64,000 bases of DNA from Psychrobacter maritimus. GTDB lineage: Bacteria; Pseudomonadota; Gammaproteobacteria; Pseudomonadales; Moraxellaceae. Below are positions 18,422 through 26,649 of the stretch, piece by piece. The notes under the pieces are model-generated. The model had not been told where the DNA came from. It was given only the letters and a program-made list of their open reading frames with translations, and did not search any database. The number at the start of each line of letters is the position of its first letter. Within the stretch, counting starts at the first letter, position 1. A program made the position numbers and the translations under genes. The DNA is taken from assembly GCF_904846345.1 (NCBI RefSeq), contig NZ_CAJHAJ010000012.1, forward strand, positions 1 through 64,000, given 5' to 3'.

Positions 18422-18932
18422 AACACCTCCTATAAATGATAGATAATATTTGCAGCCATCATATGATAAGTGGAAATAAAGTTGAGTATTCTTTGGTAAT
18501 GGTTTAGGAGTGAATAGTAATTTATTTGGAATAACTGACGGTGTTCTGTTGGTTTTGTTAGCGAAATTAACCACTTATTGACAATAAGCGTAAAGGCAAT
18601 GCGGTAATTTTAGGGCATAGTTGATAAGTATTATCCCAACATTAATGGATATCGAGAAAAATTCCTCAGATTAGGCTTGAAATTTGCCCTCATCACCTTT
18701 ATCAAGCAGCTATCAGAAGAGGTTAAAAAAGCGATTGCTAAAAATCCGTGATTGATAAAAAAGTGAGTGATAACGGCTAGATGATTGTTAAAAGCCGATA
18801 AACCTATTAAGTAAGCAATGGAGAAGAACACAGTTTGGCTAGCTAGTCAGTAGCCGCTTTATTGCGTTTTTCAATCCATCATTATTATGTTAACAACCCC
18901 ATTAATAATTATATCCCTATTAAGGAGCTATC
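18422..18932. other. Divergent spacer between esterase gene and grpE
   Basis: About 510 bp without a convincing gene. A 42-codon stretch with coding character but no usual start codon (18623-18751, + strand, containing REKFLRLGLKFALITFIKQL, ending TGA) may be the remnant of a lost gene. The rest is AT-rich and should hold the two divergent promoters. Confidence 0.45.
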
Positions 18933-19562
18933 ATGAGCGAGCAGAATAATAACCACGAATCTAATGAGCAAAATATGTCACATGACAACGTCTCACACGA
19001 CAACGTTTCGCACGATAATGTCGAACACGACGACAGTATTTTAAATGAAACCTTGCAAGAATTTGATCCACAAAATAATTCAGGTGCAGAGAGCACGATT
19101 GCAAACGATATCGATTTAGATACGTTTAAAGCGCGTATCGCTGAGCTAGAAAGCGAAGTCAAGCAAGCCAAAGAAGGCACCGCTCGCGCCAATGCCGAAG
19201 CGTATAACGCGCAAAAACGCATGGAGCAAGAAGCCGATAAAAGCAAAAGATTTGCGCTGCAGAAATTCGCCAAAGAGCTATTAGAAGTAGTCGATAATTT
19301 AGAGCGCGCTATCGAAAACGCTCATGCAGATGACCCTGTTACCGAAGGGGTAAGATTGACTCATAAAGCGTTGTTAGACGTGTTGAATAAAAATGGCGTT
19401 GAAGTCGTCGAGCCTCAAGGCGAGAAATTTAACGCTGATTTGCATGAAGCGGTCGGTATCGATGCCGATGCGCCAGCCGATACAGTAGGTACGGTCTTGC
19501 AAAAAGGCTATAGCTTAAACGGTCGTCTGTTGCGCCCAGCGATGGTACGCGTTGGTCAGTAG
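18933..19562 (+). CDS. grpE: GrpE, DnaK nucleotide exchange factor
   Basis: Drives ADP release from DnaK in the chaperone cycle. The family core starts at about residue 65, with a long coiled coil (about 67-115) and then the beta domain ending in NGRLLRPAMVRVG. The N-terminal ~60 residues are acidic and contain three consecutive SHDNV pentapeptides (about 12-26) encoded by degenerate 15-nt repeats. An AAGGAG ribosome-binding site fixes the start. It is 253 bp upstream of dnaK, and dnaJ does not follow in the window. Confidence 0.95.
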   Translation: MSEQNNNHESNEQNMSHDNVSHDNVSHDNVEHDDSILNETLQEFDPQNNSGAESTIANDIDLDTFKARIAELESEVKQAKEGTARANAEAYNAQKRMEQEADKSKRFALQKFAKELLEVVDNLERAIENAHADDPVTEGVRLTHKALLDVLNKNGVEVVEPQGEKFNADLHEAVGIDADAPADTVGTVLQKGYSLNGRLLRPAMVRVGQ

Positions 19563-19621
19563 CAATCAAATATAGAAGGTTTAAGGTGTTAGTATTTAAA
19601 AAATAAGTCTTTAATTGTGCT

Positions 19622-19646
19622 AAACCCTATTATTAATGGGGTTTTA
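19622..19646 (+). terminator. Weak hairpin between grpE and dnaK
   Basis: AAACCC pairs with GGGTTT around an AT-rich loop, followed by a short T-run (TTTTA). It may end or attenuate grpE transcription before the dnaK promoter. Confidence 0.4.
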
Positions 19647-19688
19647 CACAAAAAATCACACAAAAGGCAATATTTAGCTGTGGATTGA

Positions 19689-19717
19689 CTTGAAAAAACG
19701 AAGCCTTAAACCGATAT
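19689..19717 (+). promoter_or_regulatory. Candidate heat-shock (sigma-32) promoter of dnaK
   Basis: CTTGAAA at 19689-19695 matches the sigma-32 -35 element. ACCGATAT at 19710-19717 matches 6 of 8 bases of CCCCATAT, with a 14-bp spacer. The leader before the dnaK ATG would be about 90 nt. Confidence 0.55.
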
Positions 19718-19815
19718 AAAGCAACAAGTGACCGATTAGATGTCGATAGTTTTCATAATCTAGGGTCTGATGATATAGATATTTTTATTTAAAAATAAAT
19801 TAGGAGCAATTAATT

Positions 19816-21759
19816 ATGGGTAAAGTAATTGGTATTGATTTAGGTACAACTAACTCATGTGTGGCAGTGATGGAAGGTGATAAAGTTAAAATCATCGAAA
19901 ACGCTGAAGGTACACGTACCACGCCATCGATTGTCGCTTATAAAGATGACGAGATCCTTGTTGGTCAGTCAGCGAAGCGTCAAGCGGTCACCAACCCAAA
20001 CAACACCCTATTTGCCATTAAGCGTCTGATTGGTCGTCGTTTTGATGATAAAGTCGTGCAAAAAGACATCGGTATGGTGCCTTATAAAATCGCCAAAGCT
20101 GATAACGGTGATGCGTGGGTAGAAATCAACGGTAAAAAATTAGCGCCACCACAGGTTTCTGCTGAAATCTTGAAAAAAATGAAAAAAACAGCCGAAGACT
20201 ATCTTGGTGAAGCAGTTACCGAAGCCGTTGTTACTGTCCCAGCTTACTTTAATGACTCACAGCGTCAAGCAACCAAAGACGCCGGTAAAATTGCGGGTCT
20301 TGATGTAAAACGTATTATCAACGAGCCAACCGCTGCAGCACTTGCTTATGGTATGGATAAAAAGCAAGGCGATAGCACCGTTGCTGTATATGACTTGGGT
20401 GGTGGTACTTTTGACGTATCAATCATCGAAATCGCTGATGTCGATGGCGAACAGCAATTTGAAGTACTAGCAACCAACGGTGATACATTCCTTGGTGGTG
20501 AAGACTTTGACTCAGCGCTAATTGACTTTTTAGTAGCCGAATTCAAAAAAGACCAAGACGTCAACCTAAAAGGTGACTCTCTTGCGATGCAGCGTCTCAA
20601 AGAAGCGGCAGAAAAAGCGAAAATTGAGCTATCAAGTGCCCAAAGCACGGAAGTGAACTTGCCATATATCACTGCCGATAGCAGTGGTCCTAAGCATTTG
20701 GTTGTCACTATCAGCCGCTCAAAACTTGAGAGCTTAACGGAAGAATTGGTACAACGTACCATGGGTCCTTGTAAAACAGCTCTAGAAGATGCTGGTCTAA
20801 AAATCGGCGATGTCGATGACGTTATCTTGGTAGGTGGTCAGACTCGTATGCCTCTGGTACAGCAAAAAGTACAAGAGTTCTTCGGTCAAGAGCCACGTAA
20901 AGACGTTAACCCTGACGAAGCAGTTGCCGCTGGTGCTGCGATTCAAGGTGCGGTATTGTCTGGTGACAAAACTGACGTCCTATTGCTTGACGTAACGCCA
21001 TTGACGCTAGGTATCGAAACAATGGGCGGTGTTATGACGCCAATCATTGAGAAAAATACCATGATTCCGACTAAGAAATCACAGGTATTCTCAACGGCAG
21101 AAGACAACCAACCAGCAGTCACCATTCAGGTTTATCAAGGTGAGCGTAAAATCGCTAACCAAAATAAACAGCTTGGCCGTTTTGACTTGACCGATATTCC
21201 ACCAGCACCACGTGGTCTACCACAAATCGAAGTGACTTTTGACATCAACGCTGACGGTATCATGAATATCTCAGCGAAAGATAAAGGTACTGGTAAAGCA
21301 CAAAGTATCCAAATTAAAGCGGATTCTGGTTTGTCGGACGAAGAAGTCGAACAAATGGTGCGTGATGCCGAAGCGAACGCTGCTGAAGACGAGAAATTCG
21401 CTAACTTAGCACAAGTTCGTAACGAAGCAGATGGTCGTATCCATGCGGTACAAAAAGCACTGAAAGACGCCGAAGATAAAGTGACTGAAGATGAAAAATC
21501 AACAGTAGAAACGGCTATCTCTGAGCTTGAAGCAGCTGCTAAAGAAGACGATCATGACGAAATCAAAACCAAGCTTGAAGCGTTAGACAATGCCTTCTTG
21601 CCAGTTAGCCAAAAGATTTATGCAGATAGTGGTGCAGGCGCAGAAGGTATGGATCCAAACCAGTTCCAACAAGGTGCGGATAATGCTGGCAACAGCAGCC
21701 AAGCTGATGACGACGTCGTCGATGCTGAGTTTACTGAAGTAGACGAAGACAAAAAATAA
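19816..21759 (+). CDS. dnaK: Hsp70 chaperone DnaK
   Basis: The cytoplasmic ATP-dependent chaperone, working with GrpE and DnaJ. The 647 residues are the normal length. Clear signatures are [14 protein letters not shown] at the N-terminus, [26 protein letters not shown] and [14 protein letters not shown] in the ATPase domain, followed by the substrate domain and a lid. The C-terminus ends in an acidic [17 protein letters not shown] tail typical of proteobacterial DnaK. AGGAG precedes the ATG. A strong terminator follows 41 bp after the stop. Confidence 0.98.
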   Translation: MGKVIGIDLGTTNSCVAVMEGDKVKIIENAEGTRTTPSIVAYKDDEILVGQSAKRQAVTNPNNTLFAIKRLIGRRFDDKVVQKDIGMVPYKIAKADNGDAWVEINGKKLAPPQVSAEILKKMKKTAEDYLGEAVTEAVVTVPAYFNDSQRQATKDAGKIAGLDVKRIINEPTAAALAYGMDKKQGDSTVAVYDLGGGTFDVSIIEIADVDGEQQFEVLATNGDTFLGGEDFDSALIDFLVAEFKKDQDVNLKGDSLAMQRLKEAAEKAKIELSSAQSTEVNLPYITADSSGPKHLVVTISRSKLESLTEELVQRTMGPCKTALEDAGLKIGDVDDVILVGGQTRMPLVQQKVQEFFGQEPRKDVNPDEAVAAGAAIQGAVLSGDKTDVLLLDVTPLTLGIETMGGVMTPIIEKNTMIPTKKSQVFSTAEDNQPAVTIQVYQGERKIANQNKQLGRFDLTDIPPAPRGLPQIEVTFDINADGIMNISAKDKGTGKAQSIQIKADSGLSDEEVEQMVRDAEANAAEDEKFANLAQVRNEADGRIHAVQKALKDAEDKVTEDEKSTVETAISELEAAAKEDDHDEIKTKLEALDNAFLPVSQKIYADSGAGAEGMDPNQFQQGADNAGNSSQADDDVVDAEFTEVDEDKK

Positions 21760-21800
21760 GCCATATTAAGAGCTAAAACTGACGTCTGATTTATCATAAA

Positions 21801-21833
21801 GAACGCACCTTTCGAGGTGCGTTCTTTTATTTT
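21801..21833 (+). terminator. Rho-independent terminator of dnaK
   Basis: A perfect 10-bp stem GAACGCACCT/AGGTGCGTTC with a TTCG tetraloop, followed by TTTTATTTT. Confidence 0.92.
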
Positions 21834-21980
21834 GCAAACTTAGCTCGGGCTAATGAGTAGGAAGTATTACCCAAAACTGATGGTTGTAACAAAAGATTTC
21901 ATATATCAGCCTTTGTAACCCGAGTGCTGACAAACACTTGCAAAACTTAACTTTCTTACCATTAAACACTGACAGAGTCT

Positions 21981-22007
21981 TTGACATAGTTTGTTACTAT
22001 GTATACA
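21981..22007 (+). promoter_or_regulatory. Candidate sigma-70 promoter of the first barrel gene
   Basis: TTGACA at 21981-21986 is a perfect -35 box. TATACA at 22002-22007 is the best -10, with a short 15-bp spacer. The leader would be about 80 nt. Confidence 0.5.
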
Positions 22008-22091
22008 TCGTTAGCAAACAAGGCGATATGGCTAAAAAAGCCCACATAAATAAATAACTTGTTTGTCCAAATTGATTTTAAGGAGCTACAT

Positions 22092-22634
22092 ATGAAAACT
22101 CTACAAAAAACTCTACTTGCACTAGCCGCTGGTTCTTTAGTAAGCATGGGTGCGCAAGCAGCTGTATCTTATGGTAACGGCTATACTGGTCAACCATACG
22201 TCGGCGTAAAAGTTGGTCAATTTGACTTAGACGTAGACGGTGCTGATAAGCCAACAGCTTATGGCGTATACGGCGGTTATAACTTTGATCCTAACTTCGG
22301 TATTGAAGCTGAATACGTAGGTTCAGATGACGCTGATTACTATAACGGTGATATCGACGCTAAGTCTTATGGCGCATACGGTACTTATCGCTATCAGTTC
22401 CCTAACACTGGTTTATATGCCAAAGGTAAGTTAGGTGTGGCTAAAACTAAGGTAGAAGGTAACTATTTAAGTAGTAATAGCAGTCGTAACACCTACTCAG
22501 ATAGCGATACTAGTCTAGCTGGTGGTGTAGGTCTTGGATATTCAGTGAACCCTAACTTCAGCGTTGAAGCTGAGTATGACAAATTAGGTAGTGATGCTGA
22601 TCTTATGACCGTTGGTGCACAACTTAAATTCTAA
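22092..22634 (+). CDS. Outer-membrane beta-barrel protein, first paralogue
   Basis: A 180-residue exported protein. A signal peptide (MKTLQKTLLALAAGSLVSMGAQAA) is followed by a small barrel of alternating hydrophobic strands and Gly/Tyr/Asp-rich turns (GQPYVGVKVGQFDLD, GVYGGYNFDPNFGIEAEYVG) that ends in a terminal Phe (AQLKF), the signal for outer-membrane insertion. It resembles OmpA/OmpW-like 8-stranded barrels without a peptidoglycan-binding domain. The start at 22092 follows AAGGAG; an in-frame ATG 33 nt upstream is not used. A close paralogue follows. The function, perhaps surface structure or adhesion, is not known. Confidence 0.85.
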   Translation: MKTLQKTLLALAAGSLVSMGAQAAVSYGNGYTGQPYVGVKVGQFDLDVDGADKPTAYGVYGGYNFDPNFGIEAEYVGSDDADYYNGDIDAKSYGAYGTYRYQFPNTGLYAKGKLGVAKTKVEGNYLSSNSSRNTYSDSDTSLAGGVGLGYSVNPNFSVEAEYDKLGSDADLMTVGAQLKF

Positions 22635-22687
22635 TTATTTGAATCTTAAGTTCTTTAATTAGCAATAGCTTGAATAGTTAGTAAAAT

Positions 22688-22719
22688 AAAAAACGATCAC
22701 TTCGGTGGTCGTTTTTTTA
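22688..22719 (+). terminator. Terminator of the first barrel gene
   Basis: Stem AAAAACGATCAC/GTGGTCGTTTTT (one G-T pair) with a TTCG loop and a T-run. The same hairpin recurs after the second paralogue. Confidence 0.9.
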
Positions 22720-22872
22720 TGCGAAAAGAAAAAGTGCTGTAAGCGTCATTAAAAAAACGAGCATTACTAAAATTGTTCTGTTAGTATTGCGCGTTCAACA
22801 ATAGTCTAACTAATTTGTACGCCTTGTAATACCCATCCAGACTGCATTTTAGTTTATTTAACAGGAACATAT

Positions 22873-23421
22873 ATGAATACTTTACAAAAAGCTTTGATCG
22901 CATTATCAGTTGGTTCTTTACTGAGTGTGAGTGCTCAAGCAGCAGTTAATTATGCAGGTCAGCCGTATGTTGGTGTTAAAGTTGGTAAGTTTCTGGTAGA
23001 TACTGATGGTTTAGATGATCCTACTGCTTACGGTATTTATGCGGGTTATAACTTTGATCCTAACTTTGGTGCCGAAATTGAGTATGTAGGCTCTAGTGAC
23101 ACTGATATTGAGACGGGTGTTAGGGGTGTTAATGCTGAATACAACCTTAAAACTTATGGCGCCTACGGCACCTACCGTTATCAATTCCCTAATACTGGTC
23201 TATACGCTAAAGGTAAACTGGGATTTGCTAAAGCTGAGATTGATGTTTCTGCCAGCAATGTTTTAGGAGGCTCTGTTAACGAAAGTGATAGCGACAGCGG
23301 TCTTGCTGGTGGTATCGGTTTAGGTTATAACTTTAACCCTAACATGAGCCTTGAAGCTGAATATGACTATGTTGCTGAAGATATTGCGCTATTAACTGTT
23401 GGTGCACATTTCAAATTCTAG
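22873..23421 (+). CDS. Outer-membrane beta-barrel protein, second paralogue
   Basis: A 182-residue paralogue of the preceding gene with the same layout: signal peptide ending AQAA, GQPYVGVKVGKF near the mature N-terminus, a central KTYGAYGTYRYQFPNTGLYAKGK block almost identical to the first copy, and a terminal Phe (AHFKF). It differs mainly in the putative loops (residues about 75-95 and 135-150), as expected for exposed segments. AGGA precedes the ATG. It has its own terminator copy, which points to a tandem duplication that included the terminator. Confidence 0.85.
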   Translation: MNTLQKALIALSVGSLLSVSAQAAVNYAGQPYVGVKVGKFLVDTDGLDDPTAYGIYAGYNFDPNFGAEIEYVGSSDTDIETGVRGVNAEYNLKTYGAYGTYRYQFPNTGLYAKGKLGFAKAEIDVSASNVLGGSVNESDSDSGLAGGIGLGYNFNPNMSLEAEYDYVAEDIALLTVGAHFKF

Positions 23422-23468
23422 TATGAGTTTAGAGTTTGAGATTTTTAAAGTTAAATCAGTTAAATAAA

Positions 23469-23501
23469 TAAAAAACGATCACTTCGGTGGTCGTTTTTTT
23501 A
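23469..23501 (+). terminator. Terminator of the second barrel gene
   Basis: The same hairpin as at 22688, including the flanking AATAAAAAACG and TTTTTTTATGCG. It is a duplicated terminator. Confidence 0.9.
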
Positions 23502-23576
23502 TGCGTATAACTTTTAAGGCGCTGTTTGATAACAAAATGTGCTACATTGAAAGCTAGATTGGCAAGAATAGGGAAT

Positions 23577-24074
23577 ATGACAATAATGGAAATGCTTTGG
23601 ATGATTCAACCTTGGCACTGGCTCGTATTAGGCTTTGTGCTGCTGATCGTCGAGATGTTTGTGCCGACGTTTGCCAGCCTTTGGTTTGGGGCAGCCGCTA
23701 TTATCGTTGCCGCCCTCTTATGGTTAATACCTATCCCTGTCTCCGTCCAAATCATTATTTGGTTGGTACTTTCGGCTATCTTTTTAGTAGCGTGGTTTAA
23801 ATTTATCAAACCCTTGTCTGTCGATCGCACCAAAGCGGGATTGGGCGGCAGTGTGATTATCGGTGAGACTGGTATGATTATCGTCGCGCCGCAACCTGAG
23901 AGAGCTGGTATGGTACGTTTTAGCGTGCCTATCGTTGGTGCTGCTGAGTGGATGTGCCGTACCAGAGGCGAGCAAGTAGCGGTTGGTGATCGGGTGATAG
24001 TGACAGATATCGTCGGTAATGAGCTGATTGTCAGTACGATGACCTCGCAAGCGGTCATTAATAAAAATAGTTAA
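23577..24074 (+). CDS. NfeD-like inner-membrane protein
   Basis: A 165-residue protein with two or three hydrophobic segments near the N-terminus (about 12-35, 37-55, 57-75) followed by an OB-fold-like NfeD domain (about 90-155, GETGMIIVAPQPERAGMVRF). Short NfeD proteins are encoded next to SPFH proteins and assist them in membrane microdomains. The ATG at 23577 is chosen because the upstream TTG-initiated extension lacks a ribosome-binding site. The stomatin-like gene follows 21 bp later, so the two form an operon. Confidence 0.85.
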   Translation: MTIMEMLWMIQPWHWLVLGFVLLIVEMFVPTFASLWFGAAAIIVAALLWLIPIPVSVQIIIWLVLSAIFLVAWFKFIKPLSVDRTKAGLGGSVIIGETGMIIVAPQPERAGMVRFSVPIVGAAEWMCRTRGEQVAVGDRVIVTDIVGNELIVSTMTSQAVINKNS

Positions 24075-24095
24075 GCAGAATAATAGGGGTGGAAC

Positions 24096-24956
24096 ATGGA
24101 AAGTTTTAGTATTGTGATGGTGGTATTGATTGCATTGGTGGTATTTACAGTGTTTAAAGGGGTGCGCATTGTCCCACAAGGGTATAAGTGGGTGGTGCAG
24201 AGACTGGGTAAATATAGCCAAACCTTAGAGCCGGGACTCAATATTATTATTCCTTATGTTGATAATGTCGCTTATAAAGTCACAACCAAAGACATCGTGC
24301 TTGATATTCCCTCACAAGAAGTTATTACCCGAGATAACGTGGTAATTATCGCCAACGCTGTTGCTTATATTAATATTGTCCGTCCTGATAAAGCCGTTTA
24401 TGGTATCGAGGATTATGAATACGGTATTCGTAATTTGGTACAGACGTCTTTGCGCTCAATCATTGGTGAGATGGATTTGGACAGCGCTTTATCAAGCCGT
24501 GATGAAATCAAAACTAAGCTAAAACACGCCATCTCAGAAGATATTGCTGATTGGGGTATTACCCTGAAAACGGTAGAAATCCAAGATATTAACCCTTCGC
24601 AGACCATGCAAGCGTCAATGGAAGAACAAGCGGCGGCAGAGCGTTTACGTCGTGCGACCGTGACCCGTGCTGATGGTCAAAAGCAAGCGGCTATCTTAGA
24701 GGCTGATGGTCGTTTGGAAGCCTCACGCCGTGATGCTGAAGCGCAAGTGGTATTGGCGAAAGGTTCAGAAGAGTCTATTCGCCTTATTACGGCGGCGATG
24801 GGCAAAGAAGAAATGCCGATTGTGTACCTATTGGGTGAGCAATATATTAAGTCGATTCGCCAGTTAGCAGAATCGGATAACGCAAAAATGGTGGTATTAC
24901 CCGCTGATATTTTAAGCACTATTAAAGGCATGGTTGGCGATAAGCTTAAGGTTTAA
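24096..24956 (+). CDS. Stomatin/SPFH-domain membrane protein (QmcA-like)
   Basis: A 286-residue protein with one N-terminal membrane helix (about 4-22), an SPFH/band 7 domain (VPQGYKWVVQRLGKYSQTLEPGLN onward, about 27-190) and a charged coiled-coil region (about 170-215, EEQAAAERLRRATVTRADG). Such proteins oligomerise on the inner membrane and organise proteases or lipids. GGGGTGGAAC precedes the ATG. It pairs with the NfeD-like gene upstream. Confidence 0.9.
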   Translation: MESFSIVMVVLIALVVFTVFKGVRIVPQGYKWVVQRLGKYSQTLEPGLNIIIPYVDNVAYKVTTKDIVLDIPSQEVITRDNVVIIANAVAYINIVRPDKAVYGIEDYEYGIRNLVQTSLRSIIGEMDLDSALSSRDEIKTKLKHAISEDIADWGITLKTVEIQDINPSQTMQASMEEQAAAERLRRATVTRADGQKQAAILEADGRLEASRRDAEAQVVLAKGSEESIRLITAAMGKEEMPIVYLLGEQYIKSIRQLAESDNAKMVVLPADILSTIKGMVGDKLKV

Positions 24957-25008
24957 TCAAACATGTTTTAAGCTGTTATAGAAGTAACTCTTAAAAGTAG
25001 CCAACGAG

Positions 25009-25050
25009 TAAAAATAGTCAGTGAGCGTTTTACGTGCTGGCTATTTTTTT
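25009..25050 (+). terminator. Terminator of the NfeD-SPFH operon
   Basis: AAAATAGTCAG pairs with CTGGCTATTTT (one G-T wobble), followed by a T-run. Confidence 0.75.
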
Positions 25051-25156
25051 AACTTTAATTTGTCCGTAATCATGTCAGTGATTTTTTAGCGTACGATATT
25101 TTTGTTGTTTAATAATAAAAATACGCCTATAAAATAAATGTATAAGGAAAATAATA

Positions 25157-26533
25157 ATGACCACGAAAGATATAAATGCTGTAATTATTGCTATAAATGA
25201 ATTTGCGCAAGGTAGCCCATTGCCTTATACCGTACTTGATGCGACGCATATTAATGCCGCTTATCCTGAGCAGAAAGTAGAGATTCGTGGCGGCGGCTAC
25301 GGTTCAGATGCGGCGGCACATCCAACCAATGCCAATCAATTTTATGCCCTTACCGATCGTGGTCCTAATGCCGATTTTGATGGGATTGCTGGTAAGGGTA
25401 AGCAGTTTCTTGTGCCAAATTATACGCCGTCTATTGGGTTGTTTGAATTGCAAGCTGGCGGCAAAATTATCAAAGTAAAAGAGCTGCTGCTGAAAGACAG
25501 GCAAGGCAATCCCATCTCTGGGTTACCGAATCCAAAGGCACTGGGCGGCACCAATGAAGTACCTTATGACGTCAATGGTCAGCCGATGACCGTTAACCCA
25601 AATTTACCTTTTGATGCGGTGACCAATCCGATTAAAACCGATATCAATGGTTTAGATCCTGAAGGGCTAGCGGCGCTGCAAGATGGTAGTTTTTGGGTCA
25701 GTGATGAATATGGCCCACACCTTGTGCATTATGATGCCAATGGGATAGAGATAGCCCGTATCAATGCTTTTGCCAATGATGAGCGTAATAATGTAATTAT
25801 CAATGGTAAGCAGGTTCTGTTACCGACAGAATTTACCAAGCGTCGTGCCAATCGTGGTATGGAAGCATTGACGATGACGCCAGACCAAACAACACTGGTC
25901 GGTATCATGGAGTCCTCTATGGACAATCCTGATAAGTCAGGGCGTTTGTCTTCTTTGGTGCGTATGGTGACGATCAATTTGGTTTCGGGACAAATAGCCC
26001 AGTATCTATATCGATTAGATAAAGCGGAGCACGTGACTTCTGGCATCGCGGCCTTAAGTAGTCATGAGTTTTATCTGATTGAACATGATCGCAAGTTCCC
26101 GCTACAAGATAAGTCAGCGCAAAAACTAATCTACAAAATAGATATCGCGCAAGCAACAGATATCGAAACTATTTTAAATGATGAGAATGTTAAGCAAGAT
26201 GAAACGCTTGGCTTGCTAGTCAATGGACAAACGCTTGAGCAGTTGATTGCAGTAGACGAAAAAAACTGGCAAATGCTTGAAAACATAAACATTACGCCTG
26301 TTAAAAAAGCCTTGGTTGTCGATGTGTTAGCTACTTTAGATTATCCGCATGATAAGCTTGAAGGCTTATGGTTACGGCAAGATGGCTCATTAGGTTTGCT
26401 TAATGATGATGATTTTGCCATGACTGATTCAGAGGTCATCAACCCAAAAAGCACGGTTGAGCAAAAGTATCTCGATAAAGATAAAACCATTGAAGATGCC
26501 AATCGCTTATATATCGTCATGCCGACTGAATAG
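25157..26533 (+). CDS. Phytase-like esterase domain protein
   Basis: A 458-residue protein resembling the 'esterase-like activity of phytase' family. Supporting segments are YALTDRGPNADFD (about 57-69), LDPEGLAALQDGSFWVSDEYGPHLVHYD (about 166-193) and ANRGMEALTMTPD (about 231-243), which read as beta-propeller strands with acidic metal-binding positions. Family members are usually secreted, but this one begins MTTKDINAVII without a signal peptide, so it appears cytoplasmic. AAGGAA precedes the ATG. The natural substrate is unknown. Confidence 0.75.
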   Translation: MTTKDINAVIIAINEFAQGSPLPYTVLDATHINAAYPEQKVEIRGGGYGSDAAAHPTNANQFYALTDRGPNADFDGIAGKGKQFLVPNYTPSIGLFELQAGGKIIKVKELLLKDRQGNPISGLPNPKALGGTNEVPYDVNGQPMTVNPNLPFDAVTNPIKTDINGLDPEGLAALQDGSFWVSDEYGPHLVHYDANGIEIARINAFANDERNNVIINGKQVLLPTEFTKRRANRGMEALTMTPDQTTLVGIMESSMDNPDKSGRLSSLVRMVTINLVSGQIAQYLYRLDKAEHVTSGIAALSSHEFYLIEHDRKFPLQDKSAQKLIYKIDIAQATDIETILNDENVKQDETLGLLVNGQTLEQLIAVDEKNWQMLENINITPVKKALVVDVLATLDYPHDKLEGLWLRQDGSLGLLNDDDFAMTDSEVINPKSTVEQKYLDKDKTIEDANRLYIVMPTE

Positions 26534-26587
26534 AGTAGCGTGATTTTTCGTAACTATTTATTCTTAACTATTTATTCTTACTACAGA

Positions 26588-26627
26588 CAATAAAAAAGAC
26601 CTCATACAAGTGAGGTCTTTTTTATTG
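26588..26627. terminator. Bidirectional terminator between convergent genes
   Basis: A perfect 17-bp stem (AATAAAAAAGACCTCA and its complement) around a six-base loop, with A-run and T-run on either side. It serves the phytase-like gene and hemN. Confidence 0.92.
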
Positions 26628-26649
26628 TTAAATATTGACTCAGTGTATT

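Noticed and set aside
18631-18831. 66-codon minus-strand frame upstream of grpE
   Set aside because: There is no ribosome-binding site, it is in an AT-rich spacer, and the plus strand of the same stretch looks more protein-like.
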